39,334 nt of DNA from Trinickia mobilis (GTDB taxonomy: Bacteria; Pseudomonadota; Gammaproteobacteria; Burkholderiales; Burkholderiaceae): assembly GCF_017315705.1 (NCBI RefSeq), contig NZ_JAFLRF010000031.1:32001-71334 (forward strand), in the 5' to 3' direction. Shown piece after piece: positions 1-7,686 of the stretch. The stretch's first letter is position 1; every line of letters begins with the position of its first letter. The notes under the pieces were generated by a model that saw only the letters and a program-made list of their open reading frames with translations, was not told the DNA's origin and did no database searches. The position numbers and the translations under genes were made by a program.

Positions 1-2298
1 AACACACTTAACGAGGCCAAAGCCTACGAACAACAGGTTTCGCAATTTCGAGCACTTGGCGTCGGCGAATCGAAACTCAAAGACGCGATTACCTTTGCCG
101 ACAATATCGATGTAAAGGGGCTGAGCAAACTTGACAAGCTCAAGCTGTTAAAGGAAACGTACACCATCACGCGCGACATGCACCATGCAGAGGAAATGGC
201 GCCGATCCTCGCCAAGATGAAGGTGGGGATTGAATCTGTCATGGCGCGGCGTGGCCTTGGCGAAGGGCATGGCGAAATCGCCGAACAGATGCTGATGGAT
301 CTGGTAAAAACCACTGAACTGCGCGGATCGCTAAAAAGTCCAGAAGCATTTAAGCAGGCGGTCGACAATGCGACAAAGGCCTATGTCGCGTCGGGCGGTA
401 CTGTAAAACCCGAAGAATTCTTGAACGCGATTAATACTGGCGCCATCGCGGCCAAGCAACTCGGCGACAACAGTTTCTATTTCGGGCTGCTGCACACGAT
501 GCAGGAAATGGGAGGCTTTCGCGCCGGGACCGGCTTGATGAGCGCTTATAGCAACTGGGCGCAGGGCCGTACCACGCAGCAAGCATCGGAGGATTTAGTC
601 AATATTGGGCTAATTGACCCGAAATCTGTGAAGTACGGAACGACCGGGCATGTGACAAAGGTAATGAGCGATAACCTCAAACAGGTCGAGCTGTACAAAA
701 CCGATCCGTTCGAATACCTGATGAAAGTCGTGGTACCCAAAATCAATCCGAACGGCAAGCTTGACGACCAGCAGGTCGTCAGCCGTATCGGCCAGCTATT
801 TTCGTCCCGCAAGGGCGGCGACTTGTTTGCTTCGCTGTATCTCGAACGGGCCAACATCATGAAGCATCGAGAAAGCGCGCCCAAAGCGTACAGTGTCGAT
901 GCGCTGTATGACGAAGGGATGCGCGTCTCGTACGGCAAAGAAATGGATGTTCTCGCCAGAAAAGCCACCCTGGAAAAGGAGATTGGAGAGAAAGTCCTGC
1001 CGCTCTATAACCGTGGACTCGAAATCACGGCTAGGCTGATCGAGCGCGTGAGTGTTTGGATGGAGCGAAATCAGGATACAGCACGGATACTCGCGATCAG
1101 CATGGCGGCGCTCGGCGGTCTACTGGTCACGGGCGGTACGCTGACGCTTGGCCTTGCGGCGATCATCGGGCCTTTGGCGCTCACGCGCTACGGGATGACG
1201 ATGCTGGGCATCAAAGGTGGGGTGGTGCGCAGAGTTTTCGGGCGGTTGGCGTCCTTATTGCGTGGTGGCATTGCGCGTGGCTTTACGGGTGCATTTCGCA
1301 GCACCTTGATGCTTTGGCGCACGTTGAGGGGCATGTCGACGTTCTTGCGCAGTGCCGCGGTACGCAGTGTCATGGCACTGGCTCGAGCAAGCACCAGTCT
1401 CGGGCGCGGACTTCGCATCGTTTCCTCACTACTTCGGAGTGGCTTCATTCGGGGAATTGCAATGGCCGGCCGGGCGTTGGGCATGCTAGGTCGGGCGTTC
1501 ATTGTTTTAGGCCGTCTCGCACTCGCGAATTCAGTGCTGTCGATCGTTACGTTGCTCGCCCTTGCGGCCATCTACGTGTGGCAGAACTGGGATACGCTGG
1601 GGCCAAAATTCACGGCACTGTGGGAGAGAATCAAGGGCGCATTCGGTGCCGTCGGCGACTGGATCAAGACGAAATGGGACGAGACAGTCAAATGGGTGAA
1701 ATCAGCTCTCGAAGGTATTGGCGACTGGTTCGGTAACGTTGGCTCTCGGTTCACGGGGATTGGCGGCCATCTGATTGACGGTTTGGCTAACGGCATTAGG
1801 AACGGGCTGGGCACGGTGAAAGACGCAATCGTCAAGGTGGCCGACAGCACGATCGGATGGTTCAAGGACAAACTCGGAATCCACAGCCCGAGCCGCGTAT
1901 TCGGCGAGCTGGGCGGCTTTATCAGTCAGGGGGCGGCGCTCGGCATGGAATGCGAACAAGGGCGCGTCGTGAAGGCGGCGATCAGCCTCGCGACGGTCGC
2001 CGCGACCTCGTTCGGTGCGCCAGCGCTCGCGTCCGGCGCGCCGCTCACGCAGTTCGCCCAGGCGGCTGCCGTGCCGCTCGTGCGTCCAAGCGTACCAATT
2101 GACCGCCGGCCAGCGCTCGAAGCGGCGCCCACGACCGCCAGCGTGGCGGGCGCTGCATCGCAAATCGTCATCAACATTTACCCGGCCGCTGGTGCAGACC
2201 CGACCGCGATCGCGCAGGCCGTGCGCACCGAGCTGGACCGCCGGGAGCGCGCGAAGCAATCGCGCATCGGCTCGCGCCTGTCGGACTCGGCAAGCTAA
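1..2298 (+). CDS. Phage tail tape-measure protein (5' end outside window)
   Basis: The frame is open from base 1, so this is the C-terminal 765 residues of a longer protein. Tape-measure proteins set tail length and are passed into the cell on DNA injection. The visible part has charged helical segments, then a hydrophobic stretch (about 360-395) and several alternating hydrophobic and arginine-rich segments (about 400-530), as expected for tape measures. The tail resembles the C-terminal region of P2-like Burkholderia tape measures, with a conserved INIYP segment followed by a charged helix. It sits directly upstream of U and D, the P2 order. The first 1.5 kb is clearly lower in GC than the last 0.4 kb, suggesting a mosaic join within the gene. 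Confidence 0.85.
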   Translation, partial: NTLNEAKAYEQQVSQFRALGVGESKLKDAITFADNIDVKGLSKLDKLKLLKETYTITRDMHHAEEMAPILAKMKVGIESVMARRGLGEGHGEIAEQMLMDLVKTTELRGSLKSPEAFKQAVDNATKAYVASGGTVKPEEFLNAINTGAIAAKQLGDNSFYFGLLHTMQEMGGFRAGTGLMSAYSNWAQGRTTQQASEDLVNIGLIDPKSVKYGTTGHVTKVMSDNLKQVELYKTDPFEYLMKVVVPKINPNGKLDDQQVVSRIGQLFSSRKGGDLFASLYLERANIMKHRESAPKAYSVDALYDEGMRVSYGKEMDVLARKATLEKEIGEKVLPLYNRGLEITARLIERVSVWMERNQDTARILAISMAALGGLLVTGGTLTLGLAAIIGPLALTRYGMTMLGIKGGVVRRVFGRLASLLRGGIARGFTGAFRSTLMLWRTLRGMSTFLRSAAVRSVMALARASTSLGRGLRIVSSLLRSGFIRGIAMAGRALGMLGRAFIVLGRLALANSVLSIVTLLALAAIYVWQNWDTLGPKFTALWERIKGAFGAVGDWIKTKWDETVKWVKSALEGIGDWFGNVGSRFTGIGGHLIDGLANGIRNGLGTVKDAIVKVADSTIGWFKDKLGIHSPSRVFGELGGFISQGAALGMECEQGRVVKAAISLATVAATSFGAPALASGAPLTQFAQAAAVPLVRPSVPIDRRPALEAAPTTASVAGAASQIVINIYPAAGADPTAIAQAVRTELDRRERAKQSRIGSRLSDSAS

Positions 2299-2312
2299 GA
2301 GGGCGACCGCTC

Positions 2313-2729
2313 ATGATGATGTCGCTCGACCAGTTCGTTTTTAGCCTCGCCACGGTTCCCTATCAGGAGCTGCAGCGACAGCGTAACTGGAAGCACCGGA
2401 CCAGTTCGCGCGTCGGCGCGCGCGACGCCAGCCAGTTCACCGGGGCCGGCGAGGACACGATCACGCTGAACGGCATGATTGCGCCGGAGGCCATCGGTTC
2501 GATTGCCTCGCTCGACGAGCTCGCGAAGATGGGCGATGCGGGCGACGCCTATGTGCTCGTCGACGGCATCGGCAATGTGTACGGCGCCTTCGTCATCGAG
2601 AGCCTGAACGAGACGGCGAGCTACCACACGAAAGAGGGCATCCCGCGCAAGATCGAGTTCAACCTCGCGTTGAAACGCGTCGACGATAGCGTGCTGTCGG
2701 CCTCGAGGAGGAAGGAAGGCAAGGCATGA
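2313..2729 (+). CDS. U: Phage tail protein, gpU-like
   Basis: This 138-residue protein has the features of the P2 gpU family, a tail-completion protein acting at the end of the contractile tail. Recognisable parts are the N-terminal FVFSLATVPYQEL segment, a RVGARD..QFTG segment, the TITLNG strand typical of the family, and a C-terminal EFNLALKRVD strand. The start is the first of two tandem ATG codons, 14 nt after the tape-measure stop. Its stop overlaps the start of D (ATGA), which indicates translational coupling. Family membership is clear; the precise structural role is from family knowledge. Confidence 0.85.
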   Translation: MMMSLDQFVFSLATVPYQELQRQRNWKHRTSSRVGARDASQFTGAGEDTITLNGMIAPEAIGSIASLDELAKMGDAGDAYVLVDGIGNVYGAFVIESLNETASYHTKEGIPRKIEFNLALKRVDDSVLSASRRKEGKA

Positions 2730-3811
2730 GCAGCCAGAGCACCACCACGACCAGCAAGCCCGCCCGCCTCGATCGCACGCAACCGCAAGCCGATTACCGC
2801 ATCACGCTCGACGGCCGCGACCTGTCGCGTTTGATCGCGCCGAGCCTGATCAGCCTGTCGCTGTCGGAATCTCGCGCCGAAGAATCCGACATGCTCGATA
2901 TCGTGCTCGACGATTCGCAAAACACATTCGCAATACCGAAGCGCGGCGCCAACATCAAAGTCTCGATCGGATGGGTTGGCGAACCGCTCGTCGAAAAGGG
3001 CACGTTCACCGTCGACGAAGTCGAGCACAGCGGCGCGCCCGACATCATCACGATCCGGGCGCGATCGGCATCGATGACCAACGCGATGCACGAGAGACGC
3101 GAGCAAAGCTGGCACGGGCAGACGATCGGCTCGATCGTGCGCGCCATTGCGGGGCGCCACTCGTTGAAGGCGACCATCGCCGAGACTTTGGCAAAAGTCG
3201 CGATCGCGCATATCGACCAGACACACGAATCAGATATGTCGTTTCTGACGCGCCTTGCGAAGCGCTACGACGCGGTAATGAACGTGAAGGATCTGAATCT
3301 GCTGTTTATGCCGATCGGCACAGGCAAGACCGTGAGCGGCAAGACGCTCGACGTGCTGCAACTTACGCGATCGAGCGGCGACCAGCATCGGTATCACATC
3401 GCGCAGCGCGAAAGCTATTCGGCCGTGCGCGCGCACTGGCACTCGAACGGCAAGGCGAAGCGCAAATCGGTCGTGATCGGCGGGGAAAACAACAAGAACG
3501 TAAAGGTGCTGCCGGAAGATTACGCGACCGAAGCCGAAGCGCGCGCAGCGGCTGAAGCCGAGTTCAAGCGGACGCAGCGCAGCCAGGCGACCATGTCATA
3601 CACGCTTGCGCTCGGCCGGCCGGAGCTGTTTCCTGAATTGCCCGTTACCGTGTCCGGTTTTAACCCGGAAATCGACGAAACGCCGTGGCTCGTGAAGCAG
3701 GCGACTCACACCATCGGCGAAGGTGGATATACGACCGCGCTCGATCTCGAAGTGCGCGACGATCCGGCTACGGATCGACACCGTTCACACTTCCGCAAGG
3801 GCCATCGATAA
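2726..3811 (+). CDS. D: Phage late control protein gpD (tail hub-like)
   Basis: The 361-residue product matches the phage late control gene D family (P2 gpD), a baseplate-hub/tail protein related in fold to T4 gp27 and VgrG. Visible family features are the N-terminal YRITLDGRDLS segment, the early acidic strand-rich part, a central KRYDAVMNVKD.NLLFMP segment, a lysine-rich VVIGGENNKN linker, and the C-terminal PELPVTVSGF / WLVKQATHTI strands. Its ATG overlaps the U stop by 4 nt. It is the last structural gene before the accessory block, the P2 position. Length is normal for the family. Confidence 0.9.
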   Translation: MSSQSTTTTSKPARLDRTQPQADYRITLDGRDLSRLIAPSLISLSLSESRAEESDMLDIVLDDSQNTFAIPKRGANIKVSIGWVGEPLVEKGTFTVDEVEHSGAPDIITIRARSASMTNAMHERREQSWHGQTIGSIVRAIAGRHSLKATIAETLAKVAIAHIDQTHESDMSFLTRLAKRYDAVMNVKDLNLLFMPIGTGKTVSGKTLDVLQLTRSSGDQHRYHIAQRESYSAVRAHWHSNGKAKRKSVVIGGENNKNVKVLPEDYATEAEARAAAEAEFKRTQRSQATMSYTLALGRPELFPELPVTVSGFNPEIDETPWLVKQATHTIGEGGYTTALDLEVRDDPATDRHRSHFRKGHR

Positions 3812-3812
3812 C

Positions 3813-3865
3813 GTAGTTACAAAAACTTGTTGCGACGAAATGTTTTTGTAACTACAATAACCTCA
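3813..3865 (+). promoter_or_regulatory. brnTA promoter with perfect 14-bp inverted repeat (probable operator)
   Basis: Arms 3813-3826 and 3842-3855 are perfect reverse complements separated by 15 nt. A sigma70-like promoter overlaps them: -35 TTGCGA at 3830-3835, a 17-nt spacer, and -10 TACAAT at 3853-3858. The right arm overlaps the -10, so a bound protein would block transcription. BrnTA systems are autoregulated by BrnA binding operator repeats (established for the family), so this is the likely BrnA operator. The -10 ends only 6 nt before the brnT ATG, and no ribosome-binding site is visible, so the transcript may be leaderless. Confidence 0.7.
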
Positions 3866-4146
3866 TGAAAACGGCCCACGACAAAGCGAAAAGCGAAGCC
3901 AACGAACAGAAACATGGCATTTCTTTGGCACTCGCCGAAGCGATCGATTGGTCGTCTGTTTGGTGCGCACCCGACGATCGCAAGGATTACGGCGAGCTGC
4001 GCGAGATCGGCTATGCGGTGATCGGAAACCGTCTCTACTGCGTGGTCTTCACGCAGCGCGGCGAGACGTTTCGAGTTATCAGTCTGCGCAAGGCAAACAA
4101 CCGGGAGATTGAGCGCTATGAAGAAGCAACCCAAATTGATCCGTAA
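3865..4146 (+). CDS. brnT: BrnT family toxin (RelE-like ribonuclease)
   Basis: The 93-residue product matches BrnT, a ribonuclease toxin that arrests translation and is neutralised by BrnA. Family features are the N-terminal HDKAKSEANEQKHGIS segment, the DDRKDYGELRE segment, the GNRLYCVVFTQRG strand and the C-terminal RVISLRKANNREIERYE helix. The gene is directly followed by brnA, toxin first, as usual for this system. It overlaps the brnA start by 29 nt. No Shine-Dalgarno sequence precedes the ATG; the promoter -10 lies 6 nt away, suggesting leaderless translation. It sits between late gene D and the lysogeny region, a typical place for a prophage cargo gene. Confidence 0.88.
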   Translation: MKTAHDKAKSEANEQKHGISLALAEAIDWSSVWCAPDDRKDYGELREIGYAVIGNRLYCVVFTQRGETFRVISLRKANNREIERYEEATQIDP

Positions 4147-4393
4147 CACGCCGGCCGAAGAGGCGGCGATCGCGCGCGGAATTGCGGCGGACCCCGACAC
4201 GTTCGAGCCGACCGATGAACAGTTCGCGCAAATGAAACGGCGCGGCGGCCGCCCGAAGCTCGAGCAGCCGAAAATCGCCGTGACGATACGATACGACGCC
4301 GAGATCATCGAGCGGTTTAAGGCCAGCGGCGAAGGCTGGCAGACACGGATGAATAATGCGTTGCGCGACTGGCTCAAGACGCACCCCGCATGA
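4118..4393 (+). CDS. brnA: BrnA family antitoxin
   Basis: The 91-residue product has the BrnA layout: an N-terminal toxin-binding region beginning MKKQPKLIRNTPAEEAAI, a middle RRGGRPKLEQPK stretch, and a C-terminal ribbon-helix-helix (ITVRYD-type strand, then EIIERFKASGEGWQTRMNNA helices). BrnA neutralises BrnT and represses the operon through the ribbon-helix-helix. I chose the ATG at 4118 because GGGAG at 4103-4107 is well spaced. A TTG at 4109 in frame would add three residues. The start lies inside brnT, so translation is probably coupled. The operator is probably the inverted repeat at 3813-3855. Confidence 0.88.
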   Translation: MKKQPKLIRNTPAEEAAIARGIAADPDTFEPTDEQFAQMKRRGGRPKLEQPKIAVTIRYDAEIIERFKASGEGWQTRMNNALRDWLKTHPA

Positions 4394-4527
4394 TCGTCCC
4401 AGCAATGCGACGCTCGCACCGAGCAAGATTCGGATCATCGACGGGCCGCGTGGATAGGCGGCCACAGTTCCCCGCGCGCCTGGGCTTAGTCTAGGCGGCG
4501 TACGGACAAAACGAAGCGCGTGAGCGG

Positions 4528-4908
4528 CTACGCGAAGCATCGCGCGCGAGAATCGCCGCGGCGCTTGGCATCACGCACGAACGGCCTGATTTCTGCGCAC
4601 GGTCCCAGCTGCTCGCTCGCACGGGAAGCCGCGGATAGCGCCGCCTGAGGCTTTTCTATTTGCAGTGCCAGTTGCGACCGAATCGCGGTAAGCCGCGACA
4701 TCAGGCTCAACGCGGACTCCAGAATCAAACCGACCTCGCCTATCACCTCCGCTATCTGTTCGAGAGCTTCCCTGCTCCCCGTGTCGCGCCGACTGTGTAC
4801 ACGAACCGCGCACGGCCAAAGGACTTCCTGAAAATACTCACCGCCCACGTTACCCAGAATTTTGTATTTGTCGTTGTACTTATTAATTGACTCACAAGCT
4901 GACTGCAT
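4528..4908 (-). CDS. Hypothetical protein, lone minus-strand prophage gene
   Basis: I do not recognise this 126-residue protein. Support for it being real is a strong ribosome-binding site (GGGAGGA, 6-8 nt before the ATG at 4908) and a natural composition. The N-terminal half contains INKYNDKYKILGNVGGEYF. The second half is a long predicted helix from about residue 45 to 100 (EQIAEVIGEVGLILESALS and on) that could form a coiled coil. There is no signal peptide or clear membrane segment. It is divergent from the HTH gene at 5153 and convergent with brnA. A position between late genes and the immunity region fits a lysogenic-conversion or regulatory gene, but no function can be assigned. Confidence 0.6.
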   Translation of the reverse strand: MQSACESINKYNDKYKILGNVGGEYFQEVLWPCAVRVHSRRDTGSREALEQIAEVIGEVGLILESALSLMSRLTAIRSQLALQIEKPQAALSAASRASEQLGPCAEIRPFVRDAKRRGDSRARCFA

Positions 4909-5152
4909 CAACTTCCTCCCCTCTCAGTTACCCATGTCCGACCGAGCGCGAGCACTGCGTACTATGCAGCGCTCGTTTAAAACAGACGCTTCCTATTAAC
5001 GCAGAAAACGGCGCCTTTGGGAACGAAACCGCTAGGTCAACACAATGCAACCGTAGGGCTTCCTTCTCATGCTTATTGCATAATCTCGCTGCGTTCAAAT
5101 TTAGGCATTCAGCAGTCGCCACCCACCCGCACAAAACATGGAGGCTTTGTAG

Positions 5153-5542
5153 ATGGGCGCTCCGAAAAGAAAGGATGGGCTTAATTGGAATCTGCTAAGG
5201 GATTTTTCAAACCTGATTCGCCACGAGACGTTCAGCGATGCCGCTGATGCACTAGGAATATCGCGGCCGGCCGTCAGCAAGCGCATAGCCGAATTGGAAG
5301 AATCCCTCGGCTTTTTGCTCGTCGAGCGCACGCGCGGAAAACGTGAGCTGCGGCTCACTGAAAGCGGCCGGCGACTGCGGGCCGCTGTGATCGATTTTGA
5401 GCAGAACCTGGCGGCACTGCGCGGAGACACGGCGCGCTCCGAAATCGATGTTCTGACGCAAGCGGAAGACATTTTTCTCGCGGCCCACGATCTCGTGATA
5501 ACGCTGCAAAGACAACGGCGAGTGCGCACTCCGCCGGAGTGA
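5153..5542 (+). CDS. LysR-type HTH domain protein without effector domain
   Basis: The 129-residue protein starts with a winged helix-turn-helix of the LysR type: SNLIRHETFSDAADALGISRPAVSKRIAELEESLGF, then LLVERTRGKRELRLTESGRRL. After the linker helix (about 75-95) it ends within 35 residues, so the usual 200-residue ligand-binding domain is absent. GGAGG at 5140-5144, 8 nt before the ATG, supports the start. It is therefore a stand-alone DNA-binding protein rather than a normal inducer-responsive LysR regulator. Lying next to the phage repressor it may act in lysogeny control; this is inference. It could also be a remnant of a full regulator, though its stop is clean and nothing downstream continues the frame. 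Confidence 0.75.
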   Translation: MGAPKRKDGLNWNLLRDFSNLIRHETFSDAADALGISRPAVSKRIAELEESLGFLLVERTRGKRELRLTESGRRLRAAVIDFEQNLAALRGDTARSEIDVLTQAEDIFLAAHDLVITLQRQRRVRTPPE

Positions 5543-5570
5543 CTGGGCCGGGCGCTGCGTCGCTCGGGCC

Positions 5571-6080
5571 TTACTCGCCCTTGCCGCGCGCCGCGCGCTC
5601 CGCTCGTAGGCGTTCAACTTCCTTCATTGCCCTGTCGACGTTCTCGACCGTGCGCGCATCGAGCGCTGCGCGACGGTTTTCGGAGAGGCGCTTGACGCGA
5701 CGCTCTGCCGGTGGCGGCTTGCCGCTCAATGTCAGCGCACCGGTATTGATCCAGGTGGCAAGCATCGCTTGCATCGACGCTTTGCCGGCCTCGTTGAGCT
5801 GGTTGTAGGCGTCCAGGATTTCCCGTTCTTCGCTGGTTAGCGAGCTTTCCGCTGTGGGGGCCTCGGCGGGTGTGTCCATCGCCGTTTGTCCGGTCAAGAC
5901 GTACCACACGTTGACGCCGATACTCCGCAAAGCAATTAGGAAATTTGCGTCAGGCGCCCTTTCGCCCGTTTCGTAGTGGCGAAGCGCGTTTCGACCCAAC
6001 CCGCCGACAGCGGCGAATTCATCTTGACTGAGGCCAATTCGTAGGCGCTCCTCACGCAAACGCGTGCCAACCGTATTCAT
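5571..6080 (-). CDS. XRE-family phage repressor (immunity repressor candidate)
   Basis: The 169-residue protein has an N-terminal HTH_3 domain (residues 5-60: LREERLRIGLSQDEFAAVGG, then RNALRHYETGERAPDANFL). After a linker comes a helical tail rich in Arg and Glu that could form a coiled coil. There is no S24 peptidase Ser-Lys domain, so RecA-dependent self-cleavage is not expected; this fits P2-type repressors rather than lambda CI. A longer frame upstream exists, but ATG 6080 places the domain correctly. It is transcribed divergently from the early operon, across palindromic operators at 6100-6141. A TATAAG -10 at 6090-6095 is only 9 nt from the ATG and there is no ribosome-binding site, so the message may be leaderless, as for lambda cI from PRM. 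Confidence 0.82.
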   Translation of the reverse strand: MNTVGTRLREERLRIGLSQDEFAAVGGLGRNALRHYETGERAPDANFLIALRSIGVNVWYVLTGQTAMDTPAEAPTAESSLTSEEREILDAYNQLNEAGKASMQAMLATWINTGALTLSGKPPPAERRVKRLSENRRAALDARTVENVDRAMKEVERLRAERAARGKGE

Positions 6081-6099
6081 TTGATTGCGCTTATAGTTT

Positions 6100-6141
6100 A
6101 TGCATCCTTTTAGATGCATTACACTGGCCTTACGTAATGCA
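6100..6141. promoter_or_regulatory. Two overlapping palindromic operators between repressor and early operon
   Basis: The first palindrome has perfect 7-bp arms at 6100-6106 (ATGCATC) and 6113-6119 (GATGCAT), with a 6-bp centre. The second has perfect 8-bp arms at 6115-6122 (TGCATTAC) and 6134-6141 (GTAATGCA), with an 11-bp centre. They share the GCAT core and lie between the repressor ATG (6080) and the first early gene (6168). This is the expected place for the lysis-lysogeny switch. Binding of the XRE repressor is inference. Confidence 0.65.
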
Positions 6142-6167
6142 AGACTACCCAGGAAAGTATACCTGCC

Positions 6168-6383
6168 ATGACTACCGCCAAAGGCCCGAGCCGCTCGCCG
6201 CGCGGCACCCTCTCCGACAAACCTTTGTACGTCGGTCTCACGCCCGCCGAGCACCTCGCCGTTAAAACGCTCGCTCGCCAAATGAATTGGGGGATGTCGC
6301 TTGCTGCGCGCGCGCTCATCGTTGCCGGCCTGCAAGGCACCGACATCCCGAAGCCAGAGGCCGCTCCTGACCTCAACGCCTGA
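6168..6383 (+). CDS. Small hypothetical protein, first gene of the early operon
   Basis: A 71-residue basic protein, first gene after the operators. The N-terminus (MTTAKGPSRSPRGTLSDKP) looks disordered. Then comes YVGLTPAEHLAVKTLARQMNWGMSLAARALIVAGL, a strand followed by two helices that would suit a ribbon-helix-helix DNA-binding fold. This position in P2-like phages is often taken by a Cox or CII-like regulator, but I see no specific match. AGGA at 6151 is further from the ATG than ideal. Confidence 0.6.
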   Translation: MTTAKGPSRSPRGTLSDKPLYVGLTPAEHLAVKTLARQMNWGMSLAARALIVAGLQGTDIPKPEAAPDLNA

Positions 6384-6399
6384 ACCTGGAGACGCCCGC

Positions 6400-6597
6400 A
6401 TGTACCCCGATCCCAAACGCGTCCGCGACCGTCGCTTGACGTTGCGGCTCGACGAGTACGAACACGCCGTTGTGGTCGCACTTGCGAACTATCAAGGCGA
6501 GCAACCGGCAGCCCTGCTTCGCACGTTGGTCATGCGAGAAGCGGCAACGCTGCTTGTCTCTCGCGACGACAGCATTCTCGACCGTGCGAGCGCATAA
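6400..6597 (+). CDS. Small hypothetical protein, possible ribbon-helix-helix
   Basis: The 65-residue product reads MYPDPKRVRDRRLTLRLDEYEH and onwards. The LTLRLDEYEHAVVVALANYQGEQPAALLRTLVMREA stretch is a strand plus two helices, as in CopG/Arc-like ribbon-helix-helix proteins. A longer frame upstream exists, but GGAGA at 6388-6392, 7 nt before ATG 6400, decides the start. It follows the 6168 gene by 16 nt in the same operon. Function is unknown; a DNA-binding role is inference from shape only. Confidence 0.65.
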   Translation: MYPDPKRVRDRRLTLRLDEYEHAVVVALANYQGEQPAALLRTLVMREAATLLVSRDDSILDRASA

Positions 6598-6817
6598 ACG
6601 AAGCCGACAAAGAGCTGCTCAAGAGAGGCTTCCGATTAAAACCGTAGTCACTATTCTTGATACCGAGCGCGATGTTCTGGAACGCATCCGTAGGCAATAC
6701 GGATTGTCGAGTATCGAACAGACCGCGGAATGGCTCGCGAAGCGCCACCTGCGGCGCGCGGCGAAACAACTGAACGGCCGCGGCCGCGCCCTGTATCTCA
6801 TCCGGAGTAAGCAGTGA
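6584..6817 (+). CDS. Small hypothetical protein of the early operon (start uncertain)
   Basis: A 77-residue basic product if it starts at GTG 6584, overlapping the previous gene by 14 nt. The C-terminal part is natural-looking helical sequence (LDTERDVLERIRRQYGLSS, then EQTAEWLAKRHLRRAAKQL). The N-terminal start is uncertain: no ribosome-binding site is visible before GTG 6584, while AGAGG at 6623-6627 precedes only an ATT codon. Its stop overlaps the next gene's GTG start (GTGA), so the two are translationally coupled. I do not recognise the family. Confidence 0.5.
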   Translation: MRAHKRSRQRAAQERLPIKTVVTILDTERDVLERIRRQYGLSSIEQTAEWLAKRHLRRAAKQLNGRGRALYLIRSKQ

Positions 6818-7062
6818 GGATCCTGAACCGTTGCCCGCATTGCCAAACTCGAGCCACCGCGCGCAGCAGCCGGGATATGTCCCTGACCCTCCGCGAGGTG
6901 ACGTTCATGTGCAACAACCCCGAATGCGGGCACACGTATGTCGTCAACATGGAATTCGCGCGCACGCTTTCGCCGTCGGCAATGCCCAATCTTGCGCTCA
7001 ATCTTCCGCTCTCGCCCCACGTACGTGAGCGACTTGCGCAACAGCTAGAGCTGCCCGTCTAG
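6814..7062 (+). CDS. ogr: Ogr/Delta-like zinc-finger activator of late genes
   Basis: The 82-residue protein has the Ogr/Delta signature: C7-x2-C10, 22 residues, C33-x4-C38, with RCPHC at the start and CNNPECGHTYVVNMEF after the second pair. In P2 and P4, Ogr and Delta bind zinc and activate the late promoters that drive capsid, tail and lysis genes. The start is a GTG overlapping the previous stop, with GGAG at 6804-6807. It is followed by a terminator at 7086-7125, so it closes the first early transcript. In P2 ogr lies right after D; here about 3 kb of accessory and regulatory genes intervene. Confidence 0.85.
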   Translation: MRILNRCPHCQTRATARSSRDMSLTLREVTFMCNNPECGHTYVVNMEFARTLSPSAMPNLALNLPLSPHVRERLAQQLELPV

Positions 7063-7085
7063 CGCCCCTAACCGATCCCCGTTTT

Positions 7086-7125
7086 CCCCTTGCATCGTGC
7101 CTGAACGGCGCGAGGGGATTTTTTT
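7086..7125 (+). terminator. Rho-independent terminator after ogr
   Basis: An 8-bp stem, CCCCTTGC (7086-7093) with GCGAGGGG (7110-7117) and one G-U pair, is followed by ATTTTTTT. It separates the ogr transcript from the Bro-N gene. Confidence 0.75.
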
Positions 7126-7146
7126 GCCTGAAAAAAGGAGAAATAC

Positions 7147-7686
7147 ATGCAGCAAACCTCGGTTCTCGTGTTTGAAAACGTCGAGTTCGACGTGGTCGAT
7201 ATTCACGGCGTGCCGTGGCTAAGGTGCTCGCAAGTTGCGAGCGCCTTGGGCTACAAAAACCCACGCGCGGCAATCAGCGAACTCTACGACCGCAACGCCG
7301 ACGAATTCACCGCCGAGATGACCCAGCTCGTCGAGCTCGACACCGCCGGCGGCCGTCAACAGGTCCGCATCTTCAGCCCGCGCGGCTGTTATCTGCTCGG
7401 CATGCTGGCCCGCACCGAGCGCGCCAAGGGTTTCCGCGCCTGGGTGCTCGACGTGCTCGAGGGCCGGCTCGTACCCCACGCCACCGGCCGCCTCACCGTA
7501 AGCCAACGTTTGGCCGCGCTGCGCTACCGCGGCTCCCTCGCCAAAGACCTCGCCGGCACTAGGCACCGCGGCGTCGCGCTGGAGCTGTACGCCAACCTGC
7601 GCCACCTCTCCCGCCTACTCGGCATGCCCGTCACCGATCTCGAAACGCTGGCGCCGGGCCTCAAGCAGCAGAACCTCGTCAACTGA
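7147..7686 (+). CDS. Bro-N domain protein, probable phage antirepressor
   Basis: The 179-residue product begins with a BRO family N-terminal domain: VFENVEFDVVDIHGVPWLRCSQVASALGYKNPRAAISELYDRN, then an IFSPRGCYLLGMLARTERAKGFRAWVLDVLE segment. That is the classic Bro-N pattern in phage antirepressors and related DNA-binding proteins. The C-terminal 65 residues are helical and do not match a known antirepressor C-terminal domain that I recognise. An AAAGGAG ribosome-binding site lies about 8 nt upstream. It is the first gene after the terminator. The antirepressor role is family-based inference; the paired repressor could be the XRE gene at 5571. Confidence 0.8.
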   Translation: MQQTSVLVFENVEFDVVDIHGVPWLRCSQVASALGYKNPRAAISELYDRNADEFTAEMTQLVELDTAGGRQQVRIFSPRGCYLLGMLARTERAKGFRAWVLDVLEGRLVPHATGRLTVSQRLAALRYRGSLAKDLAGTRHRGVALELYANLRHLSRLLGMPVTDLETLAPGLKQQNLVN

